Below, one piece after another: positions 1 through 11,085 of a stretch of 64,000 bases of DNA. Every line of letters starts with the position of its first letter. Positions within the stretch are counted from its first letter, which is position 1. The stretch covers positions 660,784 through 724,783 of the forward strand of contig MNCI01021461.1 of NCBI GenBank assembly GCA_015680685.1, given 5' to 3'. Below the pieces are notes generated by a model, which did not search any database, was not told the DNA's origin, and saw nothing but the letters and a program-made list of their open reading frames with translations. Position numbers and translations under genes: made by a program. Origin of the DNA: Gnetum montanum. Lineage: Eukaryota; Streptophyta; Gnetopsida; Gnetales; Gnetaceae.

Positions 1-164
1 ACCACAAAATTTCGAGTCTTCGCATCATGATTGCAAATATGGCTAAGTATCAAAATGGTGGCACTTTGCCCATATTTCATGAAGTGTTGAGTGTAGTCAG
101 CTCCAACTGCTAGATTTGCAAAATTTTTTAAAGTGTTAGAATGATGGCACTTTTGCATAGATAT

Positions 165-560
165 TATGCTTTGTAGTGTAGTGCAGTGTAGCATCCTATT
201 ACACTACATAGCATAGCGTAGTGTAGTATAGCACCCTATCAAGCTACATAGCATAGTGTAGTGCATTGTAGCATCTTGTCACACTACGTAGCATAGCACA
301 CCTATTATGCTGCATAGTGTAGCACAACGTAGCATCCTATTATGCTACATAGCATAGTACCCTGTTATGCTACGTAACATAGCACCATGTCTACTATAGC
401 ATAGCACCCTGTTACGCTACGTAGCGTAGCACCATGTTTATTGCATCGTAGCACCTTGTCACGCTATGTAGTGTAGCACCCTATTACACTATGTAGCGTA
501 GTGCAGTGTAGAACCCTATCAAGCTATGTAGTGTAGCATAGCATAACAAACCTATCTAGC
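165..560. repeat. GTAGC/GCTAC short tandem repeat cluster in LTR
   Basis: About 400 bases are built from degenerate units of roughly 25-50 bases with the theme gtagcatagcaccctat followed by tacgctac. Many units contain near-perfect inverted pieces, for example gctacgtagc at about 415-424. The cluster lies some 200 bases upstream of the LTR TATA-like box, in the U3 part of the repeat. Element B has clusters of a related GTAG/CTAC type in the same LTR position. No coding potential is visible. Confidence 0.8.
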
Positions 561-770
561 ATAGTAGACAGTGGACATGCACAATAAATAGTGGATGGGC
601 ACAATAGACAGTGTCCCATGTCCCATGTGTAACATAAGATGAGCACAGTAGACAATAGCAACTAGTGTCTTGTGTCCTACATGTAACATGGGAGGAGTGT
701 AGCAGACAACATGGTCCCATCCACCACACTACCACGTGGCATCTAATTTTCATTTTGGGCTAACCCTAGC

Positions 771-779
771 CCTATAAGC
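771..779 (+). promoter_or_regulatory. TATA-like box of the LTR promoter
   Basis: The string cctataagc lies within a CCCTA-rich context about 750 bases before the LTR end and downstream of the repeat cluster. This is the spacing expected for the U3/R promoter of a long gypsy LTR. The assignment rests on position and similarity to the TATA boxes of the other LTRs here. Confidence 0.4.
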
Positions 780-1514
780 ACCCTTACGCCCTAGTATTTC
801 AGAGGAGGTGGAGATGAGAAGAAGGGAGGCTTCCATTTTTTCACCAACAAGGTAGTTGGCACTTCCATTTGGCATTTGAAACTTTAGCATCATGGCACTT
901 AGCTCCATGGGTGAACAAGACCCAGAGCACACCACACCAGTAGAGAGACACACCTACACCACACGGTACACTGCAGCCCCATTGTAGCCCAGTAGGACAT
1001 CATATGGTACATTATGGCTACCAACTCAGGAGGCACAATCCAACGTAGTGAGCACCAGACTTCATAGCCTGATACCACCGAGGCTATGACCACACTCCCA
1101 CTATGCCTATTGTACATTATGTATACCTTTGTGAATTAGCTATGCTCCATCTTTTGGGGTGATTCATTGCTATTATCAAATTCTATTTCATTTCTCAAGA
1201 ATTTCTCTTTGGCATTTAGCATAACACTTGTATTTTTCTTACTTTTTCATACATATTTGCATGTTCACATCACAGTTCTCAAGTTGGGATACCCTGCTAC
1301 GCTCTAGCTTTCCCAGACTTGATGCCCATGCATAACATAGTATAAACCATTTTCACACACACTTATTTTAACACCGTGTAAGTCCTTGTTTGATTGACAA
1401 GACCATTCAAGGCACCCCATTTTCGTTTTCTCTAGCATGGCTCTCACACAAATTTGGGGTTAGGCTATACGCCTGATAAACTCTTGGTGTTCCAGCCACC
1501 AACATTTTTAGACA

Positions 1515-2235
1515 TCACAATGCCTAGTTGTAGTATTGACAAGTTGGTTAATACTAGGTAAAGAAGAGTCATTATTGATAGTTGCTCTATTTAGGTCTTA
1601 GAAATTGATGCAAATGTGGATACTCCCATTTTTCTTAGGGACTACCACTATGTTGGGCATCCATTCCATGCAATCAACAGCTCCAATGAAACTAACTTGG
1701 TATAGCTTTGTGATCTCATCATGAACTACTAGGGCAAAATCAAGTCTAATCCTATGAACCTTTTACTTAATTGATCTAATGCTAAGATCAAGTATGATGT
1801 TGTGTTGCACTAAACATGGTTCAATACTTGGCATATCTTCATATGACCAAGCAAAGACCTTAATGTTATCTTGTAGAACCTTGGTGATAGTGAGAAACTT
1901 ATTTTTAGGGTTTTCTCCTCATTACTATGTGTTGTGACAAGAACCTCAGTTAGAGAGTCTTCAATAATGTCACTAGCCTCTAGGTTAAGGATCTTAACTA
2001 GGTTTTTAGGCCATTCTAGAGGTTTTTCTATTTAGGCTATGTGGTTAAGAAAACTCTTAGGCTCAAGATCTAGGCAATCAAGCTTGATACACCACTCAAC
2101 ATCATGGTGAGTCCCAGTTAAGTTCAAGGGCAAAGTGATATGCTCCAAGGTATTCATTATTTAGTACTACATATCAACCATAAGCACATTAAGTGGAACC
2201 TAGGTTAATGTGAGTAAATAAGCCCAAAATGCTAT
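1515..2235 (-). pseudogene. Reverse transcriptase N-terminal fragment (element A)
   Basis: The minus-strand reading matches the start of the element B polymerase (36240-36950) almost base for base. It shows a connecting region, then the RT motif around 1690-1600 with VPKKNGSI and CICI-F, typical of the first RT block of Ty3/gypsy elements (family pattern VPKKNGKWR-CVDFRDLN). It carries several stops and breaks off before the RT active site at the junction with the LTR to its left. It cannot encode a working enzyme. Confidence 0.8.
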
Positions 2236-2394
2236 AAAATCATGTAAACATGTGTTATTCTAAAACAAGGTCTTCCAAGACTATAAGTAAGTAAAAATAA
2301 TCTAACACAATGGAATAAGGACTAAAAAAAGGCCAAATAAGGGTCCAATAGGGTGCAACAAGGTGAAAGATAAGAAATAATGCCAAAAATGGTC

Positions 2395-2480
2395 AACAAA
2401 GGTCATGCTCTTGCTAGTTTTAGGCCTCGGTAGGCCACAGTGCCAATTTTAGGCCTTAGCGGGCCATGGTCACATGGTGT
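2395..2480. repeat. GGCCT-type short repeat in spacer of element A
   Basis: Two to three copies of a phrase like gccaattttaggcctta occur at about 2405-2475, and a further diverged copy lies at about 2735-2770. The complementary phrase occurs three times after the integrase of element B (39785-39910). Relative to the RT the orientation is the same in both elements, but the location differs: before RT in A, after integrase in B. Confidence 0.6.
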
Positions 2481-3380
2481 CAAGTAATGGTCAGGGAAGG
2501 TTAAGCCCCATAACCTAAAACCAATCCAATGCTAAACAAAGATAAAAAAGGCTATACTAAACAAAACAAAGTGAAACATAAAGTTATGTAAGGCCCATAT
2601 GATGGCCAAGGAGGTTACTAGTGCAAAATAAGGCTAAAAACTAGTCAAAACACTATTGAGATAAGGTCAAATCATGTAGATTGGAATGCATGTGATAAAT
2701 ATTGGCTAATTATGGTCAAATAGGGTTAGATTTTGCCAGGTTTAGGTCTTAGCAGGCCATGTTTTTAGGCTATAAGGATCATGGATGAGTTTGGGCACAT
2801 TTTAGGGCTATTTTAAGGCTTTTTAGGCCAAAAGGAAAAGTTTTTAGTGTATTCACACTAGACCCACACTGGATCTATGCTAGCTAGTGTTGATGGGATG
2901 ACCCCTAGCATGGATGGGGCATTTAGGTGGTTTCCTAGGCTTGTTTTAAGTAGTTTTTGACTCCTGGTAACTTGCATGGATAGCAAAGTGGATTGGGAAG
3001 GTAATAGGCTAATATTGTCATTAGTTTTAATCCCTTAGAATTCCTATTGAAGCCTGAAAGTCTCACCCATGCTAGATTCATGTTGGACAGTGTGGCCTCA
3101 TTGTTGATGCTAATGAAAATGGATTGCATGGCATCTAGAGGATTAACATTGGGATTCTAGGGCCTTTCCAAGGTATAGCAAGGCCAATTTTGTCAAGATT
3201 ATCCATTTTGGAGGTCGAACATGGCTAAAAAGTAGGTTTTAAAGTTATACCCTCATATATCCACACTAGCTAGCATGGATGGGAGAGGGTTTCATGTGAG
3301 TGATCCACATATAGGCTATAACAGGATCAAATAGGATTCGATTTGTAGCTAGAACCAAGTGTCAAATAGGATCATCTTGA
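2480..3380 (-). other. Non-coding spacer with CACTAG-type repeats (element A)
   Basis: No gene is visible. The stretch contains spaced phrases such as cacactagaccc, tatgctagctagtg and ccacactagctagc (about 2855-2900, 3060-3090 and 3262-3280). These resemble the core of the long tandem array at 32140-35900 in element B. The position between gag and reverse transcriptase is also the same, so this is probably a short or eroded version of that array. Confidence 0.45.
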
Positions 3381-4265
3381 ATGCCTAATCCAAGACTTGG
3401 GGCACTTTGGCAGGCTGTGGACTTTGTGTAAATGGTTGTGGAGGAAGTTGGAAGGTTTGTGATATTATAATATGTAGTGGCAAGGATGGAAGTAGCTAGG
3501 TCATCATGCTTGTAGGGGGTTTGAATAGTGAAAAAAGGGTCTATGCTGGTACTTGAGGGACAAAGGGATAAAATGTGGTATGAGAGGCTTGGATAACTTG
3601 GGGTTCCATTGAGGGAATCACTATGATAGAGAAGGAATGAGACATGGTAAACACCATAGAGCAGTAGTTGAGGCTATGTTGCAAAAGGCATGGATGAGAA
3701 GAGAGAGGTTGATTGAGGCACATGTTGTGCCTGGTGAGTGGAAATGATTGATGTTGACCCAAACATGGTATGTTGGATAGGAGGGGAAGAGTGTTGGAGA
3801 ACTTGCCCCATAGACAAGGTGCGGGAGGCTAAATGTGAAGTAGTGGTTTAGGAATTTGGTTATTGGAAAAGGTTCTTGATGAAGATGTCTAGATATGATT
3901 TGACCTTAAATTCATCTTGCTCTTCCTGGTAACTCTCTAAGCCAATTTCCCAACTTAACATGTCTATTTCTATTAGTTGGTCTAGCATGCATGTGTGGAA
4001 GTCTATCAACTTTATAAGATCATAGGGGAAAGGGATGTACTCCTCATTTCTATGGATTATCTCAAACTGATGCTTGGATTCAAATTTTGCATGTGGGATG
4101 AGTAGACTTTCTTGGATTTTAGTGTAAAGAAAATTATAATAATATTCATTTATTATGGTAATAGCTAGTTTTTGGCCCTTTTACCTAAGTAATTTTCTAT
4201 GCTCAATAACAACTGGGTCTTTGGGATCATACACACGCACTGCTTGCCTCTTAATTGGAAGCCAT
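3380..4265 (-). pseudogene. gag N-terminal region (element A)
   Basis: The minus-strand frame from about 4225 reads VYDPKDP, then INEYYYNFLYTKIQESLL, HAKFESKHQFEII and EEYIPFPYDLIKLIDFH. It aligns with the gag start of element B (22580-22830: MYDPKEP, IINEYNYNYIYAKM). Further on (about 3760 to 3540) comes a Ser/Thr/Pro-rich stretch of the kind that precedes the capsid domain in B. Stops and frame changes are present. The capsid domain proper is missing. The role in the parent element would be the structural Gag protein of the virus-like particle. Confidence 0.65.
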
Positions 4266-4569
4266 GTAGGTTAAGTTAATAAACAAAAAAATTGATTTGC
4301 TAAAAGGCATGAATTGGGTATTCAATTAGGTTTTGAATTAATAGTTCCAACTAGTGAAACTGCTCAACATATAAATAGTTTTAGTTGTGAAAAGATGAAA
4401 AATGCAACTGTAGGTGCATTGTAGGTGGTAGTAGCAGTGTTATGCACTACATTGGTAAAAAATCAATATTAATAAATTTAAATTTTTTTTTGGCTTTGGA
4501 ATGCAAGAAATAGGGGCTTGCACTACAATTGGTTATTGGGAGAAAAATTGGTTTGAAAAATGTTAAAGT

Positions 4570-4712
4570 TAGGCTTCCAGTTTTTACACTATATTCACTT
4601 TCTAGAAGAGCTAGTGCATTAGATAACTATAGGTTCATGGAATCCAACTAGATCATGCATAATACCTTAGTGATTCGTATGGTTGGGCATAGGGGTACCT
4701 TACTGCTCATCA
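4570..4712 (+). mobile_element. 5' LTR end of element C
   Basis: The segment aligns with the last 140 bases of the 3' LTR (about 13866-14005), sharing phrases such as agaagagctagtgca and catatggttggg. It ends in TCATCA (4707-4712), directly followed by the primer site. The stretch 4283-4570 does not visibly match the 3' LTR. It may be diverged LTR or foreign sequence at the junction with element A. Confidence 0.7.
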
Positions 4713-4713
4713 T

Positions 4714-4731
4714 TGGCACCACTGCTAGGGA
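4714..4731 (+). other. Primer binding site, tRNA-Asp type (element C)
   Basis: TGGCACCACTGCTAGGGA follows the LTR end by one base. It differs from the tRNA-Asp 3'-end complement used by Athila elements (TGGCGCCGTTGCCGGGGA) only by G-to-A and C-to-T changes. It would prime minus-strand DNA synthesis. The same site is seen in elements D (55219) and E (53048, minus strand). Confidence 0.75.
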
Positions 4732-4899
4732 CCTTTTTGTTATGTTGTGCGCTATCTAGGAATAAGTGAAAGTATTTAAATCATTGGAATGAACCTGAGA
4801 GTCATATCTTATTTCACAATTACTACAACAAATTCTTAGAGCACATTGTGATTTTTATTTTGCTAATGGAAAATGTCTTCTTCTCATAGGAGAATTTTT

Positions 4900-7290
4900 C
4901 CACCCAAGACTAATAATGTTTATCCATTAAAGCCTCAATAATATCAAATTACATATACTCACCTTGATGAATATGTGCCAAACTTCACCTTCATCCTACA
5001 CTAGGATGAGCAATTGTGATGGCATGACAGGGAGAACAACATTATGTTGTTGCTTGATCATGTTGCTCCTATAATGCTCTATCAAATTCTTACATGATGT
5101 GGTATTCAAGATTTCCATGGGGAGTATATTGTTGAGGATGTCAACACCATAGATTATCATCTCACCAAAGCACAACACCTATGGGATGGGCAACTAGCAT
5201 AATGATACAAGTTTTCAAAGGGAAAAGGGCTTAATGATTCTCCATTCTTGTTGTACAAACAAGCTAGTGGAGAACCCTTCTCTGGGGGTTTTCCATTTAA
5301 TAAAACTCTTCTCTTTGACTTTAGTAATGGAGGTCAAAATTAGAATATGCACTCCATAGTTCACAATCTTGATTTTGGTAACAAAGGATCTAATGATAAT
5401 GAAGGATTTGGAGGGGAAAATCAAGATAGGGATGTTGACAAGAAGAAAAATTGTGATCATGGTCATGATCACCAAATAGGTAGTAGTAGGCACCATGATG
5501 GTGTTAATTCTCATTCCTCTTCTCCTTCATCATCATCTTCTTTTTCTAGCTTTGACCATGATTGCAGAAGGTGAGACTATGATGGAGGTGATCAAAATGC
5601 ATGAAATGACCAACGGGACCAAAATAACCAAAGGGATCATCGAGACAGGCAAGAACAAGGATGTAGACATTCAAGAGAGGCACATCACCATGAATGAAGG
5701 GGTAGAAGAGGGAATCATAAGCACCATGATCAAAGCCTCAATGAACCTCTATTTTCCACCTGAAGCATTCTTAATATCATATAGGCAGTCAGTTCCCAAC
5801 AAGGCATGCCAAAGATAGCTAGATCAAATGGTTAGATATGAATAATATTCCTTGATTTAAAGGGGGATACAACTCTGATTCATAGAATCATCTTCAAGCT
5901 TTCCAAGATGCATGTGCCTTGTAGAATATAGAGAATGAGAGGTAGAAATTGAAGTTGTTCCCAAGGACACTCATCAAAGAAGTAGAAAAGTAGTATTAGT
6001 CCTTAGAATTAGAATCTATCAGATGATGGAATACCATGCTTAAATTGTTTAATGATAAGTATCAAACATAATCCAGAGTGTTCAACTTAAGAAAGCAAAT
6101 CCAAGGCTAGAAGCAAAGAGCACACGAACCCTTGGACATTGCCATTGGCCAATACTATGCCTTAATGCACAAATGTCCTGGCCATGATTATCCTCAATTG
6201 GTTCAACTTCACCACAATGTAGATAGGATTCATAATGAAACAAGGAAACCCCTTGGTGTCTATGCCCAAGGGAAATTATTAGAACTAAGTGCTTGTCAAG
6301 TACAAAGATTAATAGAGCAAGTAGCTAAAGAGGAAGATGAGCTACAAAAAAGAGAAAGTGTAAAGTAGTAGAACCACAATCCTTCCATCCAAAAATGGGA
6401 GGTTCGATTCTGTGACAGTAAGGATGAATATGTATTTAACAAGGGGATGCATAAGAAAGACTTGCCACTTCAAAAATTATAATATGAACTTACAGCCAAG
6501 GTTGATTAGTTAAGAAACTCCATGGATAGTAGATTTCAAGTTGTCCTCAAAATTGCTGAAGAGTCCAGAGAATAAGGTAGTGACCATGAACGCAAGAGGC
6601 ACAAGGAAGTTGAAAATGCATATTACAAAGGTAAATGTAAAATTGCTACAATAGAAGAGAGTTTGAATAGTGAATTAGATGATGATTATGGATGTGATGT
6701 CTATCAGTACTAACATCCTAAGGAATGTTACCCTGTTGTCTCATATCTACAGGTGTTTGGGGTGTATGCCTTACATCCATGACTTACACAAAGGCAAACA
6801 TCCAAAAGGTTACCTTATCCTCAAGGTAATCTTAGGTAGTTCCACTAGCATCAACTGTATTATCCAAGTGGAGCTTCATCACAACTGTATGAATAGTATC
6901 AACAATGGCAGCAACCATAATCATGGCCGCCAGCATCGCCAAGACAACAATACCCTTACTAATAGCCTGATCCTTATGGTTATCACATGTAGTAGCCCAT
7001 GTCTCCATGTGACTCCTCCAATTAAATTTCTAATTTCTAGCCTTACTACCACCCTTTAGATTATTACTGAGCTCATTTGCTACATGAAAGAAGGAACATT
7101 ATCTTATATCCTTATCTTCCTCTTGTCCTTACACCTACTTCTCCTCTAGTTGCATAGCTACCACTTGCTCCACCAATATAGGGTGCATTGCTTGCTCAAC
7201 CACAACAACATAATGCTACAAGGGTTGTTAATTTGCAACCCAGTCATCAACCAGAGGGGTTGAATGCCTAATGAAAGAAAAGACTTTCTT
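4900..7290 (+). pseudogene. gag (element C), broken
   Basis: Gag builds the particle in the family. A frame from about 5347 reads MHSIVHNLDFGNKGS and continues into a low-complexity Asp/His/Ser/Arg-rich stretch (5450-5720). A comparable charged stretch lies at 56070-56260 in element D. The capsid-like part (about 5870-6370) contains LPLANTMP or IAIGQYYALMHKC, depending on frame, and HHNVDRIHNETRKPLGVYAQGK. It aligns with D at about 56400-56830. Gln/Asn/His-rich sequence (6890-6960) and Pro-rich sequence (7120-7400) lead to the protease. Frame changes and stops are frequent. No zinc knuckle is recognised. Confidence 0.6.
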
Positions 7291-7439
7291 TCGACCTTGT
7301 AGTCCACTTAAGTCCTTACCTACACCTGTGGTTGACAACCCTTCTCCTGCCTCTTCCTCCACATCAAATTCCTTTGGGCCTCCTTCAAACCAAACTCTAC
7401 CAAGGATTCATATTGTAATGCTTACTCATACTATGTCTG

Positions 7440-7930
7440 ATTGAATCTATGTAGGAAACCTTCCTAGGAAGTTAGTTGATCCTGGAAGTCCTCTAATTTA
7501 TTTGTAGATTACTGGGAATGAATCATGCAAGGATCTTCTTGATTCATGTTCTAGTGTTAATTCAATATCTCACAAGATGTACACTACTTGGAACCTACCT
7601 CCTCTCAAGAAGAGCAACATTAGATTAGATTTGGAAAACCAGTTTATCACTGTACCATTGGAACTGGTAGAAGACATTATGACCACTTTCTATGGGTGGT
7701 CTTATCCTGCTAACTGACTTCCTAGTAATCAAAGTGGAGAGCTAAAAAGGGAACTTCCCAATCATTATGGGAAGGGCATGGCTAAGCACCATTGATGCAA
7801 GAATGAGCATCAGAGATCTTTCTTTAGAGATATCTAAAGAAAATGCATTTGAAAAGATCAAGAAGAAGAGAGTTCCATGCATCGCGTAGAACGATATAGG
7901 GTGAAATTTTGTGTAGAAAATTTGAGCCAT
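7440..7930 (+). pseudogene. Aspartic protease (element C), broken
   Basis: The frame at 7480-7700 reads DPGSPLIYL, then CKDLLDSCSSVNSIS. The latter is the active-site block; the family pattern is LLDTGSSVN, and here the catalytic DTG has become DSC. At 7755-7880 the second block reads PIIMGRAWLSTIDARMSIRD, corresponding to the conserved ILGRPWL flap-end motif. Element D has the same two blocks at about 57960-58330. The protein would cut the Gag-Pol precursor. The frame shifts between the two blocks. Confidence 0.7.
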
Positions 7931-8039
7931 AAAGCAAGCATCTATCTTGACATGTAAGTAGTGTGCACTAGAAGTAGAAATTCAAAGTTGTCTATACGCA
8001 ATAGCAACAAAATAGGAGGGCATCTAGTGGCTGACTATT

Positions 8040-9296
8040 GATCCTAAAAGCAGCACACTTTGCATGGAACCAACTAAGATCTCGACATGTGCATATGTCA
8101 CAAGCATGGATGAACTTGAGCAAGTTCATCACAAACTCTATGATGATACAAATTATGATACTCACTGGGGAGAGATGGAAATTCTTAATAAATTCAAAAT
8201 AGAGCCCCTTGAGCTAAAAACATTACTGGATAGAATGGAACATGTATTTTTGAAAAATGAAAATTTGGTTATAATTAATGCAAAACTTGCTCCAAAATAG
8301 AAAAAGATGCTATTGAAAGTAGTTGAAAGATGACTAGCAACCTTTGCTTGGTCATATCTTAAATCCACAAGGATTGATCCTAGGATATGCTAGCATTGCA
8401 TTTACACTTACCTGACCATGAAGCCAAAATGATAGCCATAGAGGTAGTTGAATCCCAAATTGAAGTAAATCATCAAGGAGGAAATTGAGCAAATCCTTAA
8501 GGTGGAGTCCATTTATCCCATTTTCGATAGTAAGTGTGTTAGTCCACTTGTAATTGTGCTAAATAAAGATGGCAAGTGGCGGGTCTGCATTGATTTTAGG
8601 CTACTAAATATGGCAACATTCAAGGATCACTTTCTATTTCCATTTGTTGACTAAGTGCTTGACACAATATCTAGGCATTACTACTACAATTTTCTAGATG
8701 GTTATAGTGGTGTTAACCAAATCCAAATTGCACTAGAGGATTAAGCAAAGACAACATTCACGAGTCCCTGGGGGACTTTTGCATATTGTAAGATGTTGTT
8801 TGGTTTATGCAATGCTCCTGCCACATTTCAATGCCTGGTCCTAAGCATTTTTCAATAGTAGATTGTTAGTAGTGTGGAAGTCTTCATGCATGACTTCTCC
8901 ACCTATGGGGCTACATTTGAGCAAGCCTTGGAATGCCTTAGGCAAGTGCTGAAATGATGTGTTGAAACCAAATTGTGGCTCAATTGGCAGAAAAGTCACC
9001 TCATGGCCCAAGAGGGCATTGTATTGGGGCATAGAATCTCATAAGCAGGAATTGAGGTGGACCTTGAAAAAATAAGGGTCATCCAAGGAATAACCCATCA
9101 ACTAAAAATAGTTAAAGATGTTCAATCATTCCTTGGACATACTAACTACTACTAATGATTCATAGAGAATTTCTCTAAGATCGCAAAACTATTAGTCAAG
9201 CTAACAAAGAAAGATGCTCCCTTCATTTGGACTACAAAATGTGAAAAAGCATTTTAGCAACTAAAAGAGAAGCTTGTAGAAACTCCAAACCTACAA
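8040..9296 (+). pseudogene. Reverse transcriptase (element C), broken
   Basis: The frame around 8470-8830 gives IVLNKDGKWRVCIDFRLLN, then FLDGYSGVNQIQIA (block B) and TSPWGTFAYCKMLFGLCNAPATFQ (block C). These are diagnostic of Ty3/gypsy reverse transcriptase. The active site, normally F-[MV]-D-D-F, reads FMHDF at about 8883-8897, so the first catalytic Asp has become His. The connection LNWQKSHLMAQEGIVLGHRIS follows, and the thumb region is at 9090-9290. Several TAG/TAA stops stand where Gln is expected. The enzyme would copy element RNA to DNA but is certainly inactive here. Confidence 0.9.
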
Positions 9297-9737
9297 GTGC
9301 ATGAGTGGTCTAAACCATTTCACATTATGATAGATGCATCAAATTATGCCTTGGGAGTGGTACTGACATAGTTAGATGACACGAAACGACCATATTACAT
9401 CCACTACTCTAGCCAAAGCATTGTGGGTGCACAACTAAACTACATCACTACAAAAAAAAAAGAATTAATGGAAGTGGTGCTTGCTTTAGAGAAGTTCAAG
9501 CATTATGTGCTTGGATATAAGGTGTTTGTGCATATAGATCATAGTTCCATTTTATTTCTAATGAACAAGCCAATGGTGAACCCTCGTGTCATACAATGGC
9601 TACTGATCTTGCAGGAATTCAATCTCACGATGGTAGATCGAAAGGGCACTGAGAATGTGGTTGTTGATCACTTATCTCGATTGCGATGGGATGACAAAGA
9701 GGAAGAAATCCCACTCTTTGACACATTTCTTAATTGA
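9297..9737 (+). pseudogene. RNase H domain (element C)
   Basis: After LVETPNLQVHEWSKPFHIMID (9270-9335) comes DASNYALGVVL, the first catalytic Asp block. An open stretch at 9423-9737 follows with KKELMEVVLALEKFKHYVLGYKVFVHIDHSSI and a terminal VVVDHLSRL, which carries the last Asp. This is the usual gypsy RNase H that removes the RNA strand. It is one of the better preserved segments, but it is preceded by a stop at about 9370. A single RNase H is present, consistent with Athila rather than Tat. Confidence 0.85.
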
Positions 9738-9879
9738 ATCTTCTTTGCTAGGGCTTTGACTAAACAAATACCCAATGAGCCAAAATGGTATAATGGCATT
9801 CTCATCTATCTTCTCACTCAGGAGATGCCACAAGGGTTAGACCATCGGAAGAAACAATAGTTTCTTCACTAGGTAAAGC

Positions 9880-11085
9880 ACTTCATGGAGATCAATAGAC
9901 GCCTCTACAAGGCATGCACTGATGGCCCGGTTTGCTAGTGTCTCCCTAATGCTGATCAACTATGCATTCTCCAAGATGTTCATGAAGGTCCTTGTAGAGG
10001 ACACTATGCTAGGAGATGCATGGCCATTAAAATCCTGAGGGTAGGGTACTATTGGCCAACACTCTTTAGGGATGCTCACAATTTCATCTGCTCTTGTAAA
10101 TGATTCCAATGAGATTGTGGAATGATTGCTTGAATGGAGGGATCTCAACAATGGATGCAACCACTAGAACCATTCGACATTTGGGGCATTGACTTCATGG
10201 GTTCCATCACACCCATGTCAAATGGAAAGGTAGACATCATAGTCATTGTTGACTATTATACCAAGTGGGTAGAAGCACTAGTTGTCATTGACTATACATC
10301 TTCTATTATTGCTAGATTTTTACAACAAAATGTTGCAAATAGGTTTGGTATACCATGTGCATTAATTTCTGATAATGGAACTCATTTTATAGCCACTAAT
10401 TTTTAGAAGCTTATGGAGCGCTTAGGGGTTGAACATAAATGCACAACACATTACCATACCTAAGCTAATGGTCAAGCTGACATCACTAATAGGAAAATCA
10501 TAAGGATACTAACAAGAACTATTAACAAGTATAGGAATGATTGGAGCACAAAACTGAATGATGTCCTTTGGGCCTATCACTCAACTTAGAAACTTCCTAT
10601 AGGCTACTCTCCCTATGAGCTTGTGTATGGGAAACTACCAACACTTCCTATTCAGTCTAAAGTTGGTACACTTTTAACAACTTATGACCTTGACCTTAAC
10701 TTGAGTCTAGCCTAAAAGGAGTGATTGATGAATTTTAAATTACTAGATAAAAATCAATTAGTGGCCCTATCATGTAATGAGTTGCACAAGGCTTATAACA
10801 AAAAGTGTCATGACCTAAAAATTAGAAAAGTCAAATTTTAACCATGAGATAAGGTTCTTTACTAGAACCCCACACATGTACCTCAATAAACTAAGTTCCA
10901 AATGCTATGGGAAGGACCTTACATCATTTATAAGACTTTTTCTTCTAGGGCTATGATGATCTATAAACTTGAGAGCCCAAACAAGAAACAGCTAGTCAAC
11001 ATCCAACAAATTAAACCTTTTCATGAGGATACACCAGCTAACACAACAAGCACCTCATCTAATGGACAACCACGCTTGATATTTT
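9880..11085 (+). pseudogene. Integrase (element C), broken
   Basis: The zinc-binding HHCC part is at about 9960-10130 (DVHEGPCRGHYARRCM, GYYWPTLFRDAHNFICSC). The core begins at about 10160 with PFDIWGIDFMGSI (first Asp), then TKWVEAL, ALISDNGTHF (second Asp, about 10370) and [15 protein letters not shown] (about 10465). In the last block the catalytic Glu is replaced by Asp. The C-terminal part reads FQMLWEGPYIIYKTF, then LVNIQQIKPFHED, and ends at the TAG at about 11083. This matches the Athila C-terminus; no chromodomain is visible. Several stops interrupt it. Confidence 0.9.

Larger units (their letters stand above)
1..1518 (+). mobile_element. Ty3/gypsy LTR fragment (Tat-like family)
   Basis: This is the right-hand part of a long terminal repeat, cut at the left edge of the window. 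Its last 150 bases (about 1370-1518) align with the ends of both LTRs of element B (about 22030-22173 and 42365-42508): a phrase resembling gtaagtccttgggtgat, then a G-rich stretch, then an end of the type agcaaccaa..ttctagcatca. Upstream are a TATA-like box and a cluster of short repeats, the same order as in the LTRs of element B. To its right the sequence switches at about 1515-1530 to minus-strand reverse transcriptase, so it is either a solo LTR or an element end inserted into element A. The exact end is uncertain by about 10 bases. Confidence 0.6.
1515..4270 (-). mobile_element. Element A: Tat-like Ty3/gypsy remnant, minus strand
   Basis: Read on the minus strand, this remnant has a gag N-terminus (about 4265 to 3850), a proline/serine/threonine-rich gag stretch (about 3790 to 3380), a repeat-bearing spacer (about 3380 to 2240) and the start of the polymerase (about 2235 to 1515). 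Both coding ends are clearly related to element B. Central gag, protease and the antisense gene of B are missing. The RT stops where the LTR at 1-1518 begins. No LTR of its own is recognised, so its limits are junctions with neighbouring elements. Confidence 0.75.

Noticed and set aside
5215-5514. A 99-residue minus-strand frame opposite the element C gag
   Set aside because: Rich in Ile/Thr/Phe, it is the complement of the His/Asp/Ser-rich gag stretch, with no relative elsewhere in the window.
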